Source of the DNA: Chaetorhynchus papuensis
Lineage: Eukaryota > Chordata > Aves > Passeriformes > Rhipiduridae
Assembly: GCA_013396525.1 (NCBI GenBank)
Contig: VWYX01000212.1
Span: forward strand, 310,001 to 374,000
Reading direction: 5' to 3'
Length of the DNA: 64,000 nucleotides
Numbering within the stretch: position 1 is the stretch's first letter; every line of letters starts with the position of its first letter. The notes beneath the pieces are model-generated. The model made no database searches. It had not been told where the DNA came from and saw only the letters and a program-made list of their open reading frames with translations. Positions 34,582 to 49,218 of the stretch are shown in pieces. Made by a program: the position numbers and the translations under genes.

Positions 34582-37500
34582 TTTCTTTAAAGGCTTAATT
34601 TATTGGAAAGTATAGTCTTAATACATTAAGGCATGTATATGTTTCATTGACGTGACACACAGATTGAGAAACATGAGTAAATGCAATCAGCGTATTTTCT
34701 TTCAACAAGTAAAGAGTTCAGGTGACAGACCATGTAAGAAAGGAAATTTCACACACTTCAAAAATGGATAAAATAATGGAAGCTACATCAAAGTGAGTCA
34801 GTTATGGTGAGGTAATACAATACCAGAATGACAGTGCATTAAGAACAAAAGCTTAGTAACCCTTTTGTAATTACTGCCCTGACCGAGTTATACTACGCTC
34901 AAGATTCAGCTAAGAGGTTTCCACAGCACTTGAACAATGCAGTGTTACTTAAGACTGATTGGCTCTAACATGTCTGGTCTATGATTCACAGTATAGTGAA
35001 ATACACATTATCTGTTTTCTACCCTGCCCCCTTCCCTCAAGGAAAAGTCAATTATTTAATTAACAGCTGGCTATCATGCTACAATTTCATACTTCCTCTG
35101 TCACAGGGAAGCTAAACTTAGAGGGGCTTTTCTCTCCCCCTTTGCCTTTTTCTGTATTATTTCCTGATCCTGAAACTTCAGCAAAATTTCAGCCACTCAC
35201 AAAAATGACGCATCCAAATCTTGAATCACCAAGGATCTATTTCTCAGTAAAATAAATGTTTGCAACAGTTTTCCCTACTCTAAACAACCCAAACCTTTTT
35301 TAGATTTTATTGGAAACAGTTCTTATTTGGTCATTAGTCCCACTGTTTCAAATGGAAAAGAGCTGAGGATTAGGTACATCTGGATCTGACTCAGTCTCTA
35401 TTAAAGAAGTCAGTTACCCACCAACCTGTTTAACAAGCAGCTAAAGGATTGAGCAGCTAAACAAGTTCATTGGATCAATTTGTTTGTCAGCAGTGAATGG
35501 GGAGGAAGAAATGAGGGAAATGAGCCCCATGCTTATTTTTCAAAGTTAGAAGAAATCTAGAGTTGAAGGCTGAAGACAAAAGTCTTCAGAATTGCATTGA
35601 GCTGAAATATGTTTAAGTTGGTCATCAACTCACATTCCTGTGATCTAAAAGAGACTAATTATTCTAAGAATGAAAGTATTTAGGTGATCCCTTACTGTTA
35701 AAAGTGATGGACTTGTTTACACCACCTTATAGAGCCATACTAGAGGGAGATGTTTGCATTACATTACCAAACAGTTCTGCTATCTTACCACATAAATAAA
35801 CAGACACTTCAGACCTTCTAGTGGTGTAGAAATATATATATGCTTAACGGTATTACATTCCCTAGTGCATCTATGCTTCTATTGAGATAATTTTTTTTTA
35901 TATGTAGCTTGAGGACTTTGGGGGTTTCTTTACAATGAAAAAATATAAATAATTTGAAAAAATATAAGGAAGATGCATTTACTATTTTTTTAAATTTTAT
36001 GCTTAAAAGTAACTGACACACTTTAGAAAATTCCCTAATCAGCTATTATTATTTTCTCTGCATTTCTTTGACAAAGAACACTTTATTTTATTTTACTATT
36101 GGTTACAATTATACATATTTTTGCATCACTTATTATTATACTATCAGTATAATTCTGGTCCTAATGAACACTGCAGTCAAGTCACTCTCCTCCTTAGCCT
36201 CTCTAACTGTAAGGTAGAAAAAAATCTAGGATTTTTTGTAAAGCATTTTAAAATCCAAATGACCAGTGGGGTACAAAGTTTACTGTCCTGCATAATTAAA
36301 TCTGTGGCTGGGATAATTAATGAACTCCAGTGAAAGCCTTAATATTCAATGGAGGTGTGTATAATTGTTATGCATATACAGAAACATTGGAGAACAATTT
36401 CCTAGTTACAACTGTCAAATGATCCCTTAATTACTGAAAGATGTGTAGCCCACTGTGCTGGGAAAATAGCAGGAGTGTGATGTGCATGCAGAGAAAGAGA
36501 AAAACAGCAAGAATGGAGGGCAGATGGGAAACTCCTTTGTAGGGCAAAGGAGTGACAGGTAAGAAGCCCCTGAATGAGAAGGGTCAGAGTGAGTTGCAAC
36601 CCTCAGAGGATCTGTATAGATACTGCTCAATTTGGAAGTTAGTGACAGTTTTTGTCACTACTGAGACCAGAATGTCCCAAGACACAAGGGACAGGGAGTA
36701 GATTTGGACCAAATCCAGCTGAAAAATGCATTTGAGGAGTTTAAAACATTTTTGATGAAAGTAATGTGTATTTCAGGATAACTTGGCAGCACTGGTTCTC
36801 AAACTCAAGGAGTCCCAGTTCAACTTACCCAATGTGTACATCCGTTGTCAAGAAAATATGAAGTCATGCCTGGCAGACAAGTTTGTGATGGAGCTTTGCC
36901 TGGGTTTACTCGGGGTTTTGAGGAAAGGGAATGACTCCCAGGAATGGTTTTGATGAATAGGAGGGAAACCTCATTAGAATTCCAGTGGGATGTGCTAGTC
37001 CATTACATGTGCAGGAAATGGCTGAAATTCCGAGGCAGTTTGGCTGTTGTGTTTCTGTCTTTCTGGTTTGGATTTTTAATGGTTCATTTTTGAATTTTAA
37101 ATCTGGTTTGTGAAAAATCTAAATCTTTACACTTACTCCTCAAGAAGCTGCCTATACCCTTTTGTGGATTTTGAGTTTATAGTCACATTTCGGGTTATAT
37201 TTAACAGACAAAAAACCATGTTTGCCTAAGGTAACCCACAGACTGTTATTAAATGAAACACCTTTCTTGTACATGTGAGTTTATAAATACCTATATATCA
37301 TAACAGCTGTTCCATACTGGACCAAAGTTATATGAAGCTTAGGATTCTATTCCTGATAGTAGCCAATGCTTAGAGAGAGCATGTAGGGAACCGAGAACTC
37401 TAACAGTATTGATCATGGAAACAAATCCTAACCATATACTCTGGTAATTATCTGTTTGTTACATTGCCTTTTTAATATGCCTTCCTCAGGTGGGATGCTG

Positions 37501-40500
37501 CAATATGTTCATGTTTGAGACACAAGAAGTGCTCAGGAGAGATACTGTGTGCAAAAGGTGACAAAACTAAAAGGGGCTATTCAGTGATCTGCTTTCAGTG
37601 CAAACTTGGACATACACTGAAGAACAAACAAATCCTTTGTTTATCATTAATACTTTTTAAATCTCACTCAAAGTTGCCCCAGATAAATTGAAGTCTAAAG
37701 ATAAGTATGTAGTTACTGAAGATTTCTCCCAATATGATGACTACAAACATGAACTTGCTCATAAGAAAATACATTTACCCTTTTGCTTTTCATCTCCTTG
37801 CTAGATGCAAAGTAGGATGATGTACATATTTTGTACATAAAAGAAAAACAGGCGTTTGAGGGTATTTTTTTGTCTTTCAAAATTGCTATTGTCATGCTAG
37901 TATTAATGAAACAATAATGTTAGAGTCTAAGATTTAATTTTATTGGACTTGCACCTCTTTGCACAAAGAGTATACTGACTCCTGATATTCAATATAATGA
38001 TTTTATATCATTGGAAAATTATTAACACTAAGCAAAACATATGACATCAGCTACTTTGGGCCACTGATTACAGCAGCAGTGGGGTAAATTATAATGAAAT
38101 TACTCCCTGTTTAAACAATAAATTGAAATAGTTTTTTTATCTGTCTATCCTTCTCTTGCATTATGGTTTTTTACATGATATGGAAAAACCTCCCTGAGTT
38201 TATATTTGGGGTTATGTTAAACCTACATATAAAATTGTTTCTTAATAATGAAAAAAAGCTTAGCTCCTAGATGTACATGTTGTTTTCTTTTTTCTTTGAA
38301 AATCACAGAATTAATACACTGGTCCTGTCAGGATAGGAAATGACAAAAGGGATTGATGGGAAAGTGCACATGAGGACAAAAATGCAGAGGAGAGCACCCA
38401 GGCTGCAAAGTTAATACCTAAGTATGTGTTTAAAAACTACCAATTGCCAAACTGAACATAGCCTTTCATCACTTATGTTGATCCATTTCTGCTTTCACAT
38501 TAAGTCACACAAGCCCAGTAGTTATAGTATTTCAGTTGTTTACCTTCTGCTTCAAACTTTCAATGATAATATTCTGTTAACAGAACAAGTACAGCCAATT
38601 ATTCCTGTTATATTTCCCGCCAAAAGAAAACTATCTGGAGGTCTGATCATATAATGAAGATGGAGAGCAGAATATATTACATATGTTCTTGCCTATTTTG
38701 TTTCTTAAAGAGGTAGGAATATGATGGGGAAAAACACTGCTTTCTGGCAAAGCTTTTAAGACTGTAATATATCTTTCCATTTCACATACTTTTATTGTGA
38801 AAAATTTCTAGTATTTTGCATAAATTTATTTGAACTTATTAAGAATTTCTTGCAACTTGGAAATGTATGTTTTTAATATTTAACAAATTATTTGTTAATG
38901 TCTGAAGGCATTCTTCATTTAAATTGGACATATTTTGTCAAAAACTTCTTTCCAATCTGAAATTTCTAATTTGTCAGTAAAAATGTTTTTCAAGCAAGCT
39001 TCATATATCTTAGTTTCTTTCAATATAGAAGAAACAGTGTTAAAACGGTAAATAACCAGCTGTCTTTGGAACATCTTATAAAGCCCAGATCACTTTTCTA
39101 ATCAGATCAAACCTTGAATTTTAGATGAGGTTTCTAAGTACCAAATTACAGATTCACTTTCACATAGGCCATATATACACTACAGAATTCTCTAGCATGT
39201 GTCAATCACCATGATTTCTGACTTATATCATCCTGAGATCAAATCCCTGAAATGAATACATTTCTTCTTGATTTTCTTCTAAAGTGTGATTTTTCTTAAA
39301 CTGATTTTTCTTTTGCTGGTTCAGTCCCATAACTAACCTAAATGACATTGTAAAGATAACTTTCGTTATGCCTTGCCTGAACTGTAAACTCACTTTTGTG
39401 TACTTTAATTATGAGTTAATCAAAGGAAGCATAAATATGCTTACTCATCAATGTTAAGCCTTGTTCAAAGTGTGTACTGAATTGTTTAAACTAGTTGAAA
39501 ATGTCCTAACATGATCTAAGAATACCCAAACTCATGTTCTGGCAGACATGAACTGACAAGCATGCAGGAATCTTGTCCACAGTACTGTGATTCAAAAGAC
39601 TAGGGAGAATCTCTTTTTATGTCACTATCATATTTTTCTGCTCTTTCAAATCATCTGAAATGTATGAACTACGGGAGTCTTCCAAAAATACCTGGCGCAG
39701 GTGGCATATTTGCCATATTATGTGACTGTTCAAGTGATACAGGCAGGACTAGGTTGGTTTACATTTCAGGACTTTTAAGTTCCATAACAATTCATTTCCC
39801 CCTGTGTTCTCACTATATGACATACATATAAGCATGTATAAAATTACAGTTTCATGAACAGATTTCTTACAGAATGTTCATCACAGATTTTTAAAATTTT
39901 TTAAAATATTTTTCTGCTCTTAAATTCTTTTATTTTTGTTGCTGCAATGTTAAAACACTTAATCCTTAACCACCATGTTGTTTATTTTTGTGTAGCTTTT
40001 CTATATTCTTTAACCTAGTTACTTAGACTTTCACTTGTGTTTTATATAACTCATTCTTTTATCTGACATGCTAACAAGAAAATCTAATTCTAGAAATATA
40101 TGGCAGAGGGAGGGGGGAAATATAACCAGTGGTAGGCATAGCATATATTTCAGTAATACAAAGTAATACAAAACCCACACAAACACTGAAAAATACTTTT
40201 TCTCATAATCTCTTATCTATTAATTTACCAAGACATTTTTTCTGCTCTTCTCAGAGAATTTCTACATGATCTAAATTAATTACTTCAAGGTCATCATCTT
40301 CTCTTTACCTTCCTTATACTGTGTAACAGCAACATGATGCAGCCAATTTAAACTGTTGTCCTAAAGGTCCTTTAAATGGGTCAATGCAAGTCTTATTTTA
40401 ACTGGTTCTGTTGTAGATTGTTTGGTTTGTAAGAGCACTTGCAATAGGATATGACACTGATCTTGCCATGACATATTGAAGAATGTGCTGTATTTTAAAT

Positions 40501-40689
40501 ATGGAGATATTCAATAATGTGAATCTGAAAGCAGAAAAAGCCTACTTTTAATTTGCAACTTTGGAGTTTGTTCCTCTAGATGTAAAGAAAGTGTCATGTA
40601 GACACAGAGCTGGCATGCAGTCAGGAGTCCATGCTACACACTGAGTCCATGATAACCACCAACTGATCTGTGGTTCCATCCAATCAAGC
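34582..40689. other. AT-rich unique DNA, no gene seen
   Basis: Six kilobases with no gene, RNA or repeat that I can support. A slightly GC-richer patch at 36400-36620 and the short frames there have no recognisable content. Confidence 0.55.
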
Positions 40690-41446
40690 TGTTATGATCT
40701 GGTTTTAAGGTTCTTAGAAATGCCTCTGCATGAATTAAGGTGCAAATGAGACCATATGCCAGTGACAATAGTAAAGGTTTTATTTGATGGTAAATATGAG
40801 AGAGAGGGAGAGAGAAAGAAAGAAAGAAGTAGAAAATAGGTGAGGGGGACAGAAAGAGTGGCAGGGACAGAATAAGGAAAATATCACCACTCCATGGATC
40901 CCAACGATGTTCTGTTGATCCTCTCCAGCTTGGTGGTGAAGGTCCCCCCAGAAAGCATAGAATCCGATGGGTTTATATGCCCTCGAGCCAGGTAGCAATG
41001 TCCAGGCATGTTCCCCTGGGGAGGGGGGGCAGTCTCTCACAGCAGACTTTGGGTGTTGCATCACGTGCAGTCCTGTGGTGCAAAGCCTCTCACATGAATG
41101 TCCCGTGGATGTGGCCTGTGGGGTTGGGGGTTCCACAGCTGGGCTGGTTTGTGTAACAGAGGATGGGTGTTCAGTGCCTCTGACCAGAGGTTACGCCATG
41201 TACCCGAAATCTCCTCCTTTCCCCCGCCTCAACTTTGGGGGGGGTGTCTGTGAAAACCTGACTTCTGTGAGCTGTGCTCTCCCCCCACCCAAAACCCAGC
41301 CAGGGGTGACTGAACAATCTAACCAGCAGTTTGACTTTCAGTTCAAAGTCCCAGTTTTCAGGGAGTCTTCTTAGGTTGTAGCTTCTTTGTAATGAGTAAA
41401 ACTTTATATCAATGTTTGAGGCATGAACTATTTTCAGTCTCTGACA
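40690..41446 (-). mobile_element. Solo LTR, 757 bp, sense on minus
   Basis: TG...CA ends (TGTTATGATCTGG ... GTCTCTGACA) flanked by a 5-bp duplication with one transition: CAAGC at 40685-40689 and CGAGC at 41447-41451, the mismatch being CG to CA as expected from CpG decay. On minus a TATA box (TATATAAAC-like, complement of 40972-40979) precedes an AATAAA (complement of 40779-40784) by about 190 bases, fixing sense as minus. A GA-rich simple run lies at 40796-40840, in R/U5. No retroviral coding region is attached. Frames 40780-41136 and 41171-41470 (minus) and 40967-41374 (plus) are incidental. Confidence 0.88.
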
Positions 41447-41686
41447 CGAGCATCCACCATTATTGAACATTTATGTTTCATGTAAACTTTGACAAAACAG
41501 AGGTATTAAAAAAACAAATAATACCACTGTCCGTACTGCAAATTAGAACAGAAAAGAGACATAAGGACAGAAGGTTTGAAGGGAAAGAGGTTTGAATGGG
41601 GGAGGAACTCAAGAAATAATTGCTCGTTGGTTTCTGAGATGTCCTTTTTCTTGCCTAAAAGTTTCTGTCAAAGATACATTTCCAAG

Positions 41687-42307
41687 TGTGATGGTTGACC
41701 GCTGCCCAGCCACCCTCTCAATACTCAACAGGAGCGAGGAAAAAACAAGATGAAAAATCTTGTGGATCAAGGTAGAAACAGGGATGTCCTTTACTAATCA
41801 TGAACAAACCAATTTCAGTTTGGGGAAGAGTAATTTAATTTATTTCCTATTAAAATAGATCTAGATGGTGAGAAACAAAGACAAAACCTAAAACACCTTC
41901 CTCATAACCACTCCCCACCTTTTTCTCAGCCTCAACTTCCCTTTAATTACCGAGTTTTTTACTTCCCCTCTGCCTCTGTCCCGAGCAGGACAGGGAGCTG
42001 CACTCAGTCCTTAATCACATCTGGAACCCCTCTTGCACCTTGTCCCCCTCTCCCCTTGGGGCTGGCAGTGCTGTTTCACCCCTTATCACCTAACACATCC
42101 CTGCCTAACAGCTGCTCCGTCCTTTCACAGCTGCGCTTCCCCAGCTGGGGTTATGGGGCTCTGGGACTGTAGGGCTGCGGGGCTGTGCCCTGTGCTAGGA
42201 GTGCTGGACACGGCTGGAACCAGCTGTGCCTGGCTCCGGGCAAAGAGAGGCTCTCCTCAGAGAGCCCGCAGAGGCCTGACGAGATCCCTGCCAGCGGCTG
42301 GTACAAC
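41687..42307 (-). mobile_element. Solo LTR, ERVL-like, about 620 bp, sense probably minus
   Basis: Begins TGTGATGGTTGACC and ends GGCTGGTACAACA, TG...CA termini. On plus it contains a CTTGTGGATCAAGG and CAGTTTGGGGAAGAGTAATT segment that I associate with an avian ERVL LTR family (memory). A polyadenylation signal on minus (complement of 41839-41844) and a GC-rich U3-like half at 42050-42300 support minus sense. Flanks TCCAAG and AAAACC do not match, so I have no target duplication and the ends are provisional. Confidence 0.72.
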
Positions 42308-45300
42308 AAAAACCAGCAGATGAGCTTAAAATAATTAATAAAGATGAGTAAAAGTACAACTGGTAGGTTCTCATACCTTTGTGTTTGTTCTCTATTTATG
42401 CAGCTCCCAAGAATGTTAACTGAAATTTAATCATAGCCAGTCAGTGGTAATGTATCAAGAGTTGAAGATAAGAGGTAAGAAAAAATAGCTAAGTCAAACT
42501 GTGTATTTAATTTTTGGTGGGGCAGGCAAAGCATTTCCCAACATTATTTTCCATCAGAAAAAGCCCATCTGACATATTTTTCCCAAAAAATGTTACTGAA
42601 TACTTCTGGCAGTATTCTATTTAGTATTTTATTTTTGTTTAGTATGAATTTGACATCTTGTCTGGTAGTAATGTTTTTTTACATTCCTGAAATAACTGTT
42701 TTTGATTTATGAGGTCTTTTGACTTTTGGTTTTGACTTTAGGTTTTGACTTTAGACTGAAAAAAAAATATTAGAGGAGAAATTCTGAGTTTCACTTCCTT
42801 TAAATTTCAGTGTCAGTTTCTGGATAAATCATGACATGCAACTCCAGGTTTACAAAGGGCCTAAGATGTCCTGACCTAATTGTAGTCAATTGATACATCT
42901 TAGAGGTCAATCTTTTTTACCTCCTGCAATGTTAGTAATAGAAGGAAACTGGCTTAATAAATAATAGATACCACCCTTTGTCTCTTAGCCTCATAATGTG
43001 TGTAAAATGAAGTCCTCTGACTCTCTGAAACACGCCAGGTTTTGAGTGAACTTCTGTATGCTGTGTGCAAACCCAGCAGATTGGCCCTGACCATAGGCTA
43101 ACACCCATGTGTTATCCCGAAAAAATTCCTCAGAGCCACAGCTTTGATATATGGATTGCTTGTATTCCCAACTAAATATATTGTAGGTTAATCTTAGTTA
43201 GATCATGGTGGTAGGATATGAAAATGCCAATTTGCTTCTGTGTGTTTTATTCAGGTAAAAGACATTTCTTTTCCCACTGTGTTCAGTTAGATACTAATAT
43301 TAGACACCTAATTAAATCTCTGGATAAATTAGAAGTAGAAATTTAATTTACAACTGCTGATTGAAACACATAATTACTTTACATGAACACTGATAAATCA
43401 CATTATTTCAGAGCTCATTTTTCATAGCACCATGTTATCTCCTGTGAAGAAAATGTCTTGATATGTTTTAAAGTCTTGATATAGTTCTAGAATAATATAA
43501 CATTAAAAATCTGATGTAAAAATATATATTGTCAAAGAAATGTACAAAATTGCAGAGGAAAGCTTACAAACACACATAGGTTTCAACAGAGATGTGTGGT
43601 TTCTCTAACAATAATGAAATTTTAGAGAAAATAACTTTCTTATCTTCAGCTTTACATTTGTGAGTACTACTTACAGTAGGGCTCAGAAATAGCACTTTTG
43701 TCTAGAATTCTGTTCATAAATGTAGGCATAGACCGTGACCTTTTCTCTCCTTTGAGAACTACTGCAGTGCATACAGAAAACAAATGTCTAAATGTTACAC
43801 ATTATGATGTAAATGTTTGCATTTCAGTGTAATATCATAAATGAAATACTGAAACTGGCAAGAAAAAAACCCACTATACTAAAGGATGCTCCAAGACAGG
43901 ATAGTTTTGTGTTATAGGAATTTGTTTTTATGTATTACATTGGCGTACAAGGAAATTCTGATAGCGTCAGCCAAACTTGGAAATTCATCACATTTTTTTC
44001 AACTAGCCATAATCAAATTGATGTCCCAAAGGAATCACAAACTGGTGTTATATGAGAGACTAACTTTTAGAAGTGGGAGTGCACATCAGCTCTCAGTTGT
44101 TTCATTTTGGGAAGTTCATATTTTTGTGCATTGTTATGGCTTTTGATTTCTCACAGTAGTTTAATTAATCAGCTTACTCATGTCAACTGTTTACCAATTC
44201 CACTGTATACCTGCAAAACTGAGATATAATAATACCTGTAAACCTAAGTCAGTTACAGTCTAGACCTGTAACCTGGTCTAGAAAATTTGACTGGTAGATA
44301 CTCCTTGTAGGATAAATCTTTGCAACATACTACAAGAAGAAATAAGAGCACAAGGCATGGTGTGAAGATGAGAAGAGAATGTGGACCAAAGATCTGGGAG
44401 GAATGGCAGAGCTTAAAACAGCTGCCATACAACAAAGGTCCCTTGCAGCATTGTGGTCTGCACAGACTAAAGGCACGGCCACAATGCCATGAAGTTAATC
44501 CTGTAACTCAATCTGCAGTTAACCCATGTAACCCATTTGCATTCATTGATTACTTTCATACTAGGAAATTAAAGATGACTGGATGTTTTTCTGACATGGA
44601 GAATATGCCTATATTGTAAGAACTCTTAGGTTCCATAACAGGCTAGCTATATGCAAACTATTAATCAGGAATACTTCCTATCTGCCAAGTGATTACTTGG
44701 ATTTGTTTGGGAGAATGCTAGTTAGCATGAAATCATACAAGGGATTGTTCTCATAATAAATATAACCAAGAAAATATTAATTCATAATTAGCAGCCTGTC
44801 TGGATAAGTTTTTTTAGAGATTTAATCAGTTTAAATGAGGTTTGAATTAATAGACTTCAGAAACTTATGTAATAAGGAATATGCACTTTACATTAGAGAA
44901 AGCCAAGGACCTTTGTCTTCAAATGGGCTAGGTTCCTAAATATAATTTTAAAGTACAATTTGTCACCTGCTCAGCTCAGCTGCCATTTAATAATGGAAAT
45001 GCCTAATTTGCAACAAGTTTAATCATTTAGGCACCCTGATTTCAGCTTTGAGTAAATTCAAAACCACTGAATTGATCAGTGGTGGTGCCAAATTGCTCCA
45101 CATAAAAAGACATGAAAATCTGTGGTTTGTCATCCCAGTACTATACCTGTTCTTTGGAAGTCTGGACCTTGAGATTCCCAGGGTAATACCCTAGCAGCTA
45201 GGTTGTGCATTCATTTTAATTAATTTCATAAATTAAGAAATAAGTCATTATTTTACACAGAATTGAATTTCTTCAGTGACAAGAGAGTCCATAAAAGCCC

Positions 45301-48300
45301 TATAGTTCTCACATATTTGTGACCAATGAACATTAAAGAAGACAGAAGAAGGATTTTAGATCATATGCATCACATTTCATTTGGGTATGCAAAGCACTGT
45401 GACACTGAGTGTAAAATGGGACTAAAGAAAGAGCACTCTTCAGGTGTTGGTTTTCTTGAGCTAGAGTAGATATAATTTTCATACATATTTAAGATTGTGT
45501 ATTCTGCAGGTATGAAAGTGGAGTTGTTGACAGAGGTTGCTGGTTAGTTCAGTGACTTTGCACACAGTGTACTGGACTTTGTGAATCCCATACTCTGACT
45601 GCCAGCTGATCTTACACATTTTGTACACCTGACTAGACACCGGACGTGGGGTTTTATTTTCCAGTATAACAGATCAGTTACAAGTTAGGTGTCCCAATAC
45701 TCTACATAATTCCTATTTTATTGATTTAATCTAAAATGACTAAAAATAATGTGTTCAAACTATTGTGCAACTTAGTGTAAATTACTAATATGTGCACATA
45801 ACTTAATCCTCATATTTACATGCTATTGTAATCACCTTGAACCTTGTTCATAGACTTATTTAGCAGTTTTTAATGCTGAAGAGCTTTCATGCCAAACTAG
45901 ACCAGAAATTAACACAAGTATACTGTAACCTGAACTGTGGACTTATTTAAAAATAACCCTTAATGTTAATTTTGCAGAAATACAACACTGTCACTTTATT
46001 GATACATGCATTTTATATGTCTATAAGAAGTATTTTTATTAAATTGATTGCAAACTTCTTTTAGGTACTAGAATATCTGTGACTTTATTAATAAAAAATG
46101 TGAAGGAAAAAGATGGTAGACTTACTGTAAGAAGAACGTCCCCTTAGCACTTAGATAATGACCGCCTGTGTGCTTACAGCAAAGTTAAATGGAAGCAGAA
46201 AATCATAGATAATGATGGTATAATTTTATTTATTGCATCCATTTTTTCTGGGAAGTGACAATTTTCAGTCTCATAGCTTGGCCTTATAAGCATTGCACAC
46301 ACAGGGGCATGCAAATGTATTACAGATGCAGTAAAAAGGATAAAAATAGTAGACTTGTGTGTGTTCATTCTGAGTAAGCCATAATGATAGCATTTAAATT
46401 TAACACAGGGATTAATTTTAAATGGTTTGAATACCACTATGGTAAATGTATGGCAGAGTATGCTGAGCTCTGTTGGGAATGCATGTACTCACATTCTATT
46501 GACACATGGACTTTGTTTCACTTGGGGAAAAGGATTTTTTTTTCTTAGAAGGCTTTAGAAACAGTCATCATTTAGCCTGACAGCAGTTTTATTAATCCTC
46601 TGGCATTTAATTCAAGATGCATGTATTATGATAATTTTTAAATAGAAGTAACACAGGTTTTTGTAGGAAGTTGTAGACTCTAAAGTGTTTATTCATTGAT
46701 CAAAATGCATATTTAGCTGATCACTTTGCTCTTTTCCCCTAGTTATGATAAAGATCCATTTCATATCTGCCTACTGTAGTGTAATATTTGATTGTCAGTT
46801 TTCAAAGACTGTGGCAGATACTATTTTTGTTTTGCCTGTAGGCTCCTTGGTGACTTTGAAAGTCACTGCAACATAGTAAATGTTTTTCTCAGACACCACC
46901 TGCTAGATCAAGCGGTGAATTCATATAGGGATTAAAGATCCACAAATGTTTTCTCAATGTTTTTTAAGCTCCTGTCATAATCTGAGTAGCACAGAGAATA
47001 GATAATTCTTCTAGTTTGTCCCAAACATTGTACAGTATTTTGCTCATTCAGGCATTGCAGATGTTCTTTTGAAGAATACTTGAATGATCCTCTGCCACTG
47101 ATGCTCTTTAACCTTTCTTGAGTGTGGATAAATGGTAGCTGATATTAAGCTGTTCTATATATGTCATAAACAGTAGCAAGATTTTAAAATTTATATTCAA
47201 GCACTGTCCATCCAGATTTCTAAGTATCTTTGAAATTAATTGCAAGAAGGAATGCTAATAAGAGCAATGAAAATAGTTGTATTTTTTCCTACTGTTTCAA
47301 CCATGTTTGAATCTAATCCATCATCCCAGTATTTCCAACCTAATGTAGCCTGTCGTTCAATATTATCTCCTAATATATGTTAATTTAACCGCATCAGTGT
47401 GTCTTCACAATGCGGAGACACTGGGACACCACAAAGGTGTAACAAAATTAAAACATAATGGAATTAATCATAAGGTTTCAACAATGAAATTAAATGTTTG
47501 ACCAAGCAGGTAATTTCGATGCTGAAACAAGTGCTTATAAAAGAAGTAACTGGACAGCACCCAGCTGATGGGTGTTGCAAAAATTTTTGAGATATTCTTT
47601 TCTTTCCATTCCATCATTCTTTTAAGACAGAACAGGAATGCAATAAGATGTTTTGTTAATTTTTCTGCCACGTGTCTTGTCTCATTGACATGAACTGTTT
47701 GCCAGTATCGGTTCTAACCTTAATCTTGTTATGAAGATCTGTTCCACAAAGCATGATCAATCTGAGTTTCACCATAGGTGCACTAGTATTTAAGAGCACG
47801 CTCTTAAACAGCACAGATTAACAATGCAGAGTGTAGATGCTTACACTAGATTTAAACACACTAGAAAAGACTAGCTTAGGTGGGCTCTTTGTTAATGGTT
47901 TTTGTTTGAGAAACACATCAACATCCCACATCATACAAAGCCAGCTAAGCTGCTTTCTTGTCTCAGATAGCCTTATATTTACATTACAGTTCTGTCTAGC
48001 TGTATCTCTTGGTTGTTGCTTGGAGTGCTATGGTTACTGAGTTTTCATTTAATCTGTTTTCACAAGTGGGAATTCATACTAGCCATTGTTTGGGTTGTTT
48101 TTAATAATTCTCTCCTATTCTAATTTCTTCTTCATACCTAGAAGCTTTGTCTATTTACAATAATATTCCCATAATATTTAGTGGATTTTTCTTTAGGAGT
48201 GTTGGCCTAGATGTAACCTGTGGACCAGATTTGATATACTGTTTTCAGTAACGTGGTTACAGTTGCCCTTGTCTGTAATCTGATCTATGCCTCACAGCAC

Positions 48301-48744
48301 TGGGAGTGTTGGCTCATAATGGTTACGCTTGATCTCATTGTAGGACTGTGCAGTCAGTGTGGGACAGACTTTGGCAGGGAGGAACAATTATTTTTGAAAT
48401 TAAAGTGTGTGCCCTTAGGCTTCTAGAAGTCTGTTACTGCTATCTCCCTGAGTACTGTGGGATTGTGTACTTTGTCACACATGCTTATTGCAAATAAAAC
48501 AACCTAACAACATTGATTTAATGCAATTTCATACCTTATGTAATTTTTCCAGTTCTTTTGCTTCTGACATTTCATCAGTTTGTTCTGAACATGGGGAAAC
48601 CTGCTTGTATATTTTTAATATCTAATGGTATAAAATATGCACTATTTAAATGCTGACGTGTAACTTTGAGTATATATTTAGTTGACCAGAGGACTGGTGG
48701 AAAAAAAAATTATTCCAGGTGGTTTTCCAGGAAAACATGTTTAT
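42308..48744. other. AT-rich unique DNA, no gene seen
   Basis: No gene or classified repeat in 6.4 kb. A moderately complex stretch around 48190-48510 ends in CAAATAAAAC and may be a decayed old element, but no boundaries are visible. Confidence 0.55.
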
Positions 48745-49218
48745 TGTCATGGTTTAGGAATTGTACCCCTCAATTCAGTGTCTCCATCGAGACTTTTCAA
48801 ACCATATTCCCTCTCTCTGTCACTCACCTGTTTTCCCCTCCTCCTCTCCACTGTAACAGGATGGAGAGGAGAACTGGAGGCACAAAAGGCAAAGATCACA
48901 GATTGAGATAAGAACAATTTTCTGGAAAGAGCAGTGACATAAGAAAACAAAGAGTAACAGCAACAATACTAATGACAGAGGGTAGAAGAAAAGAAATTAT
49001 TCACACAGAAAAAACTCCCTGATAATAGACAATGCTGGATGGCTCCCTTTGCCATGTTTTCTCGACCAGAAGGGAGTTTCTCGACTGCTTCTCGCCAGAA
49101 GAGAGTCTCTTTCCCCATGTCCCTGGCAATGACATAAGGCGGTATAGAATAACTTCCAGGTCCTACCCATGACCCCTTACGGCTGCTGCAATAATTAACC
49201 CTGGTCAGAACCAGGACA
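48745..49218 (-). mobile_element. Solo LTR, ERVL-like, 474 bp, sense probably minus
   Basis: TGTCATGGTTTAGG at the left and CAGAACCAGGACA at the right give TG...CA (TGTC...GACA) termini. The interior (GAGATAAGAACAATTTTCTGG, GAAGAGAGTCTC) is one I associate with a common passerine ERVL-type LTR, read here on its antisense strand. No direct flank duplication is visible (TTTAT versus TCTAG), so the ends may be mutated or the LTR recombinant. The short frames inside are not genes. Confidence 0.78.
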
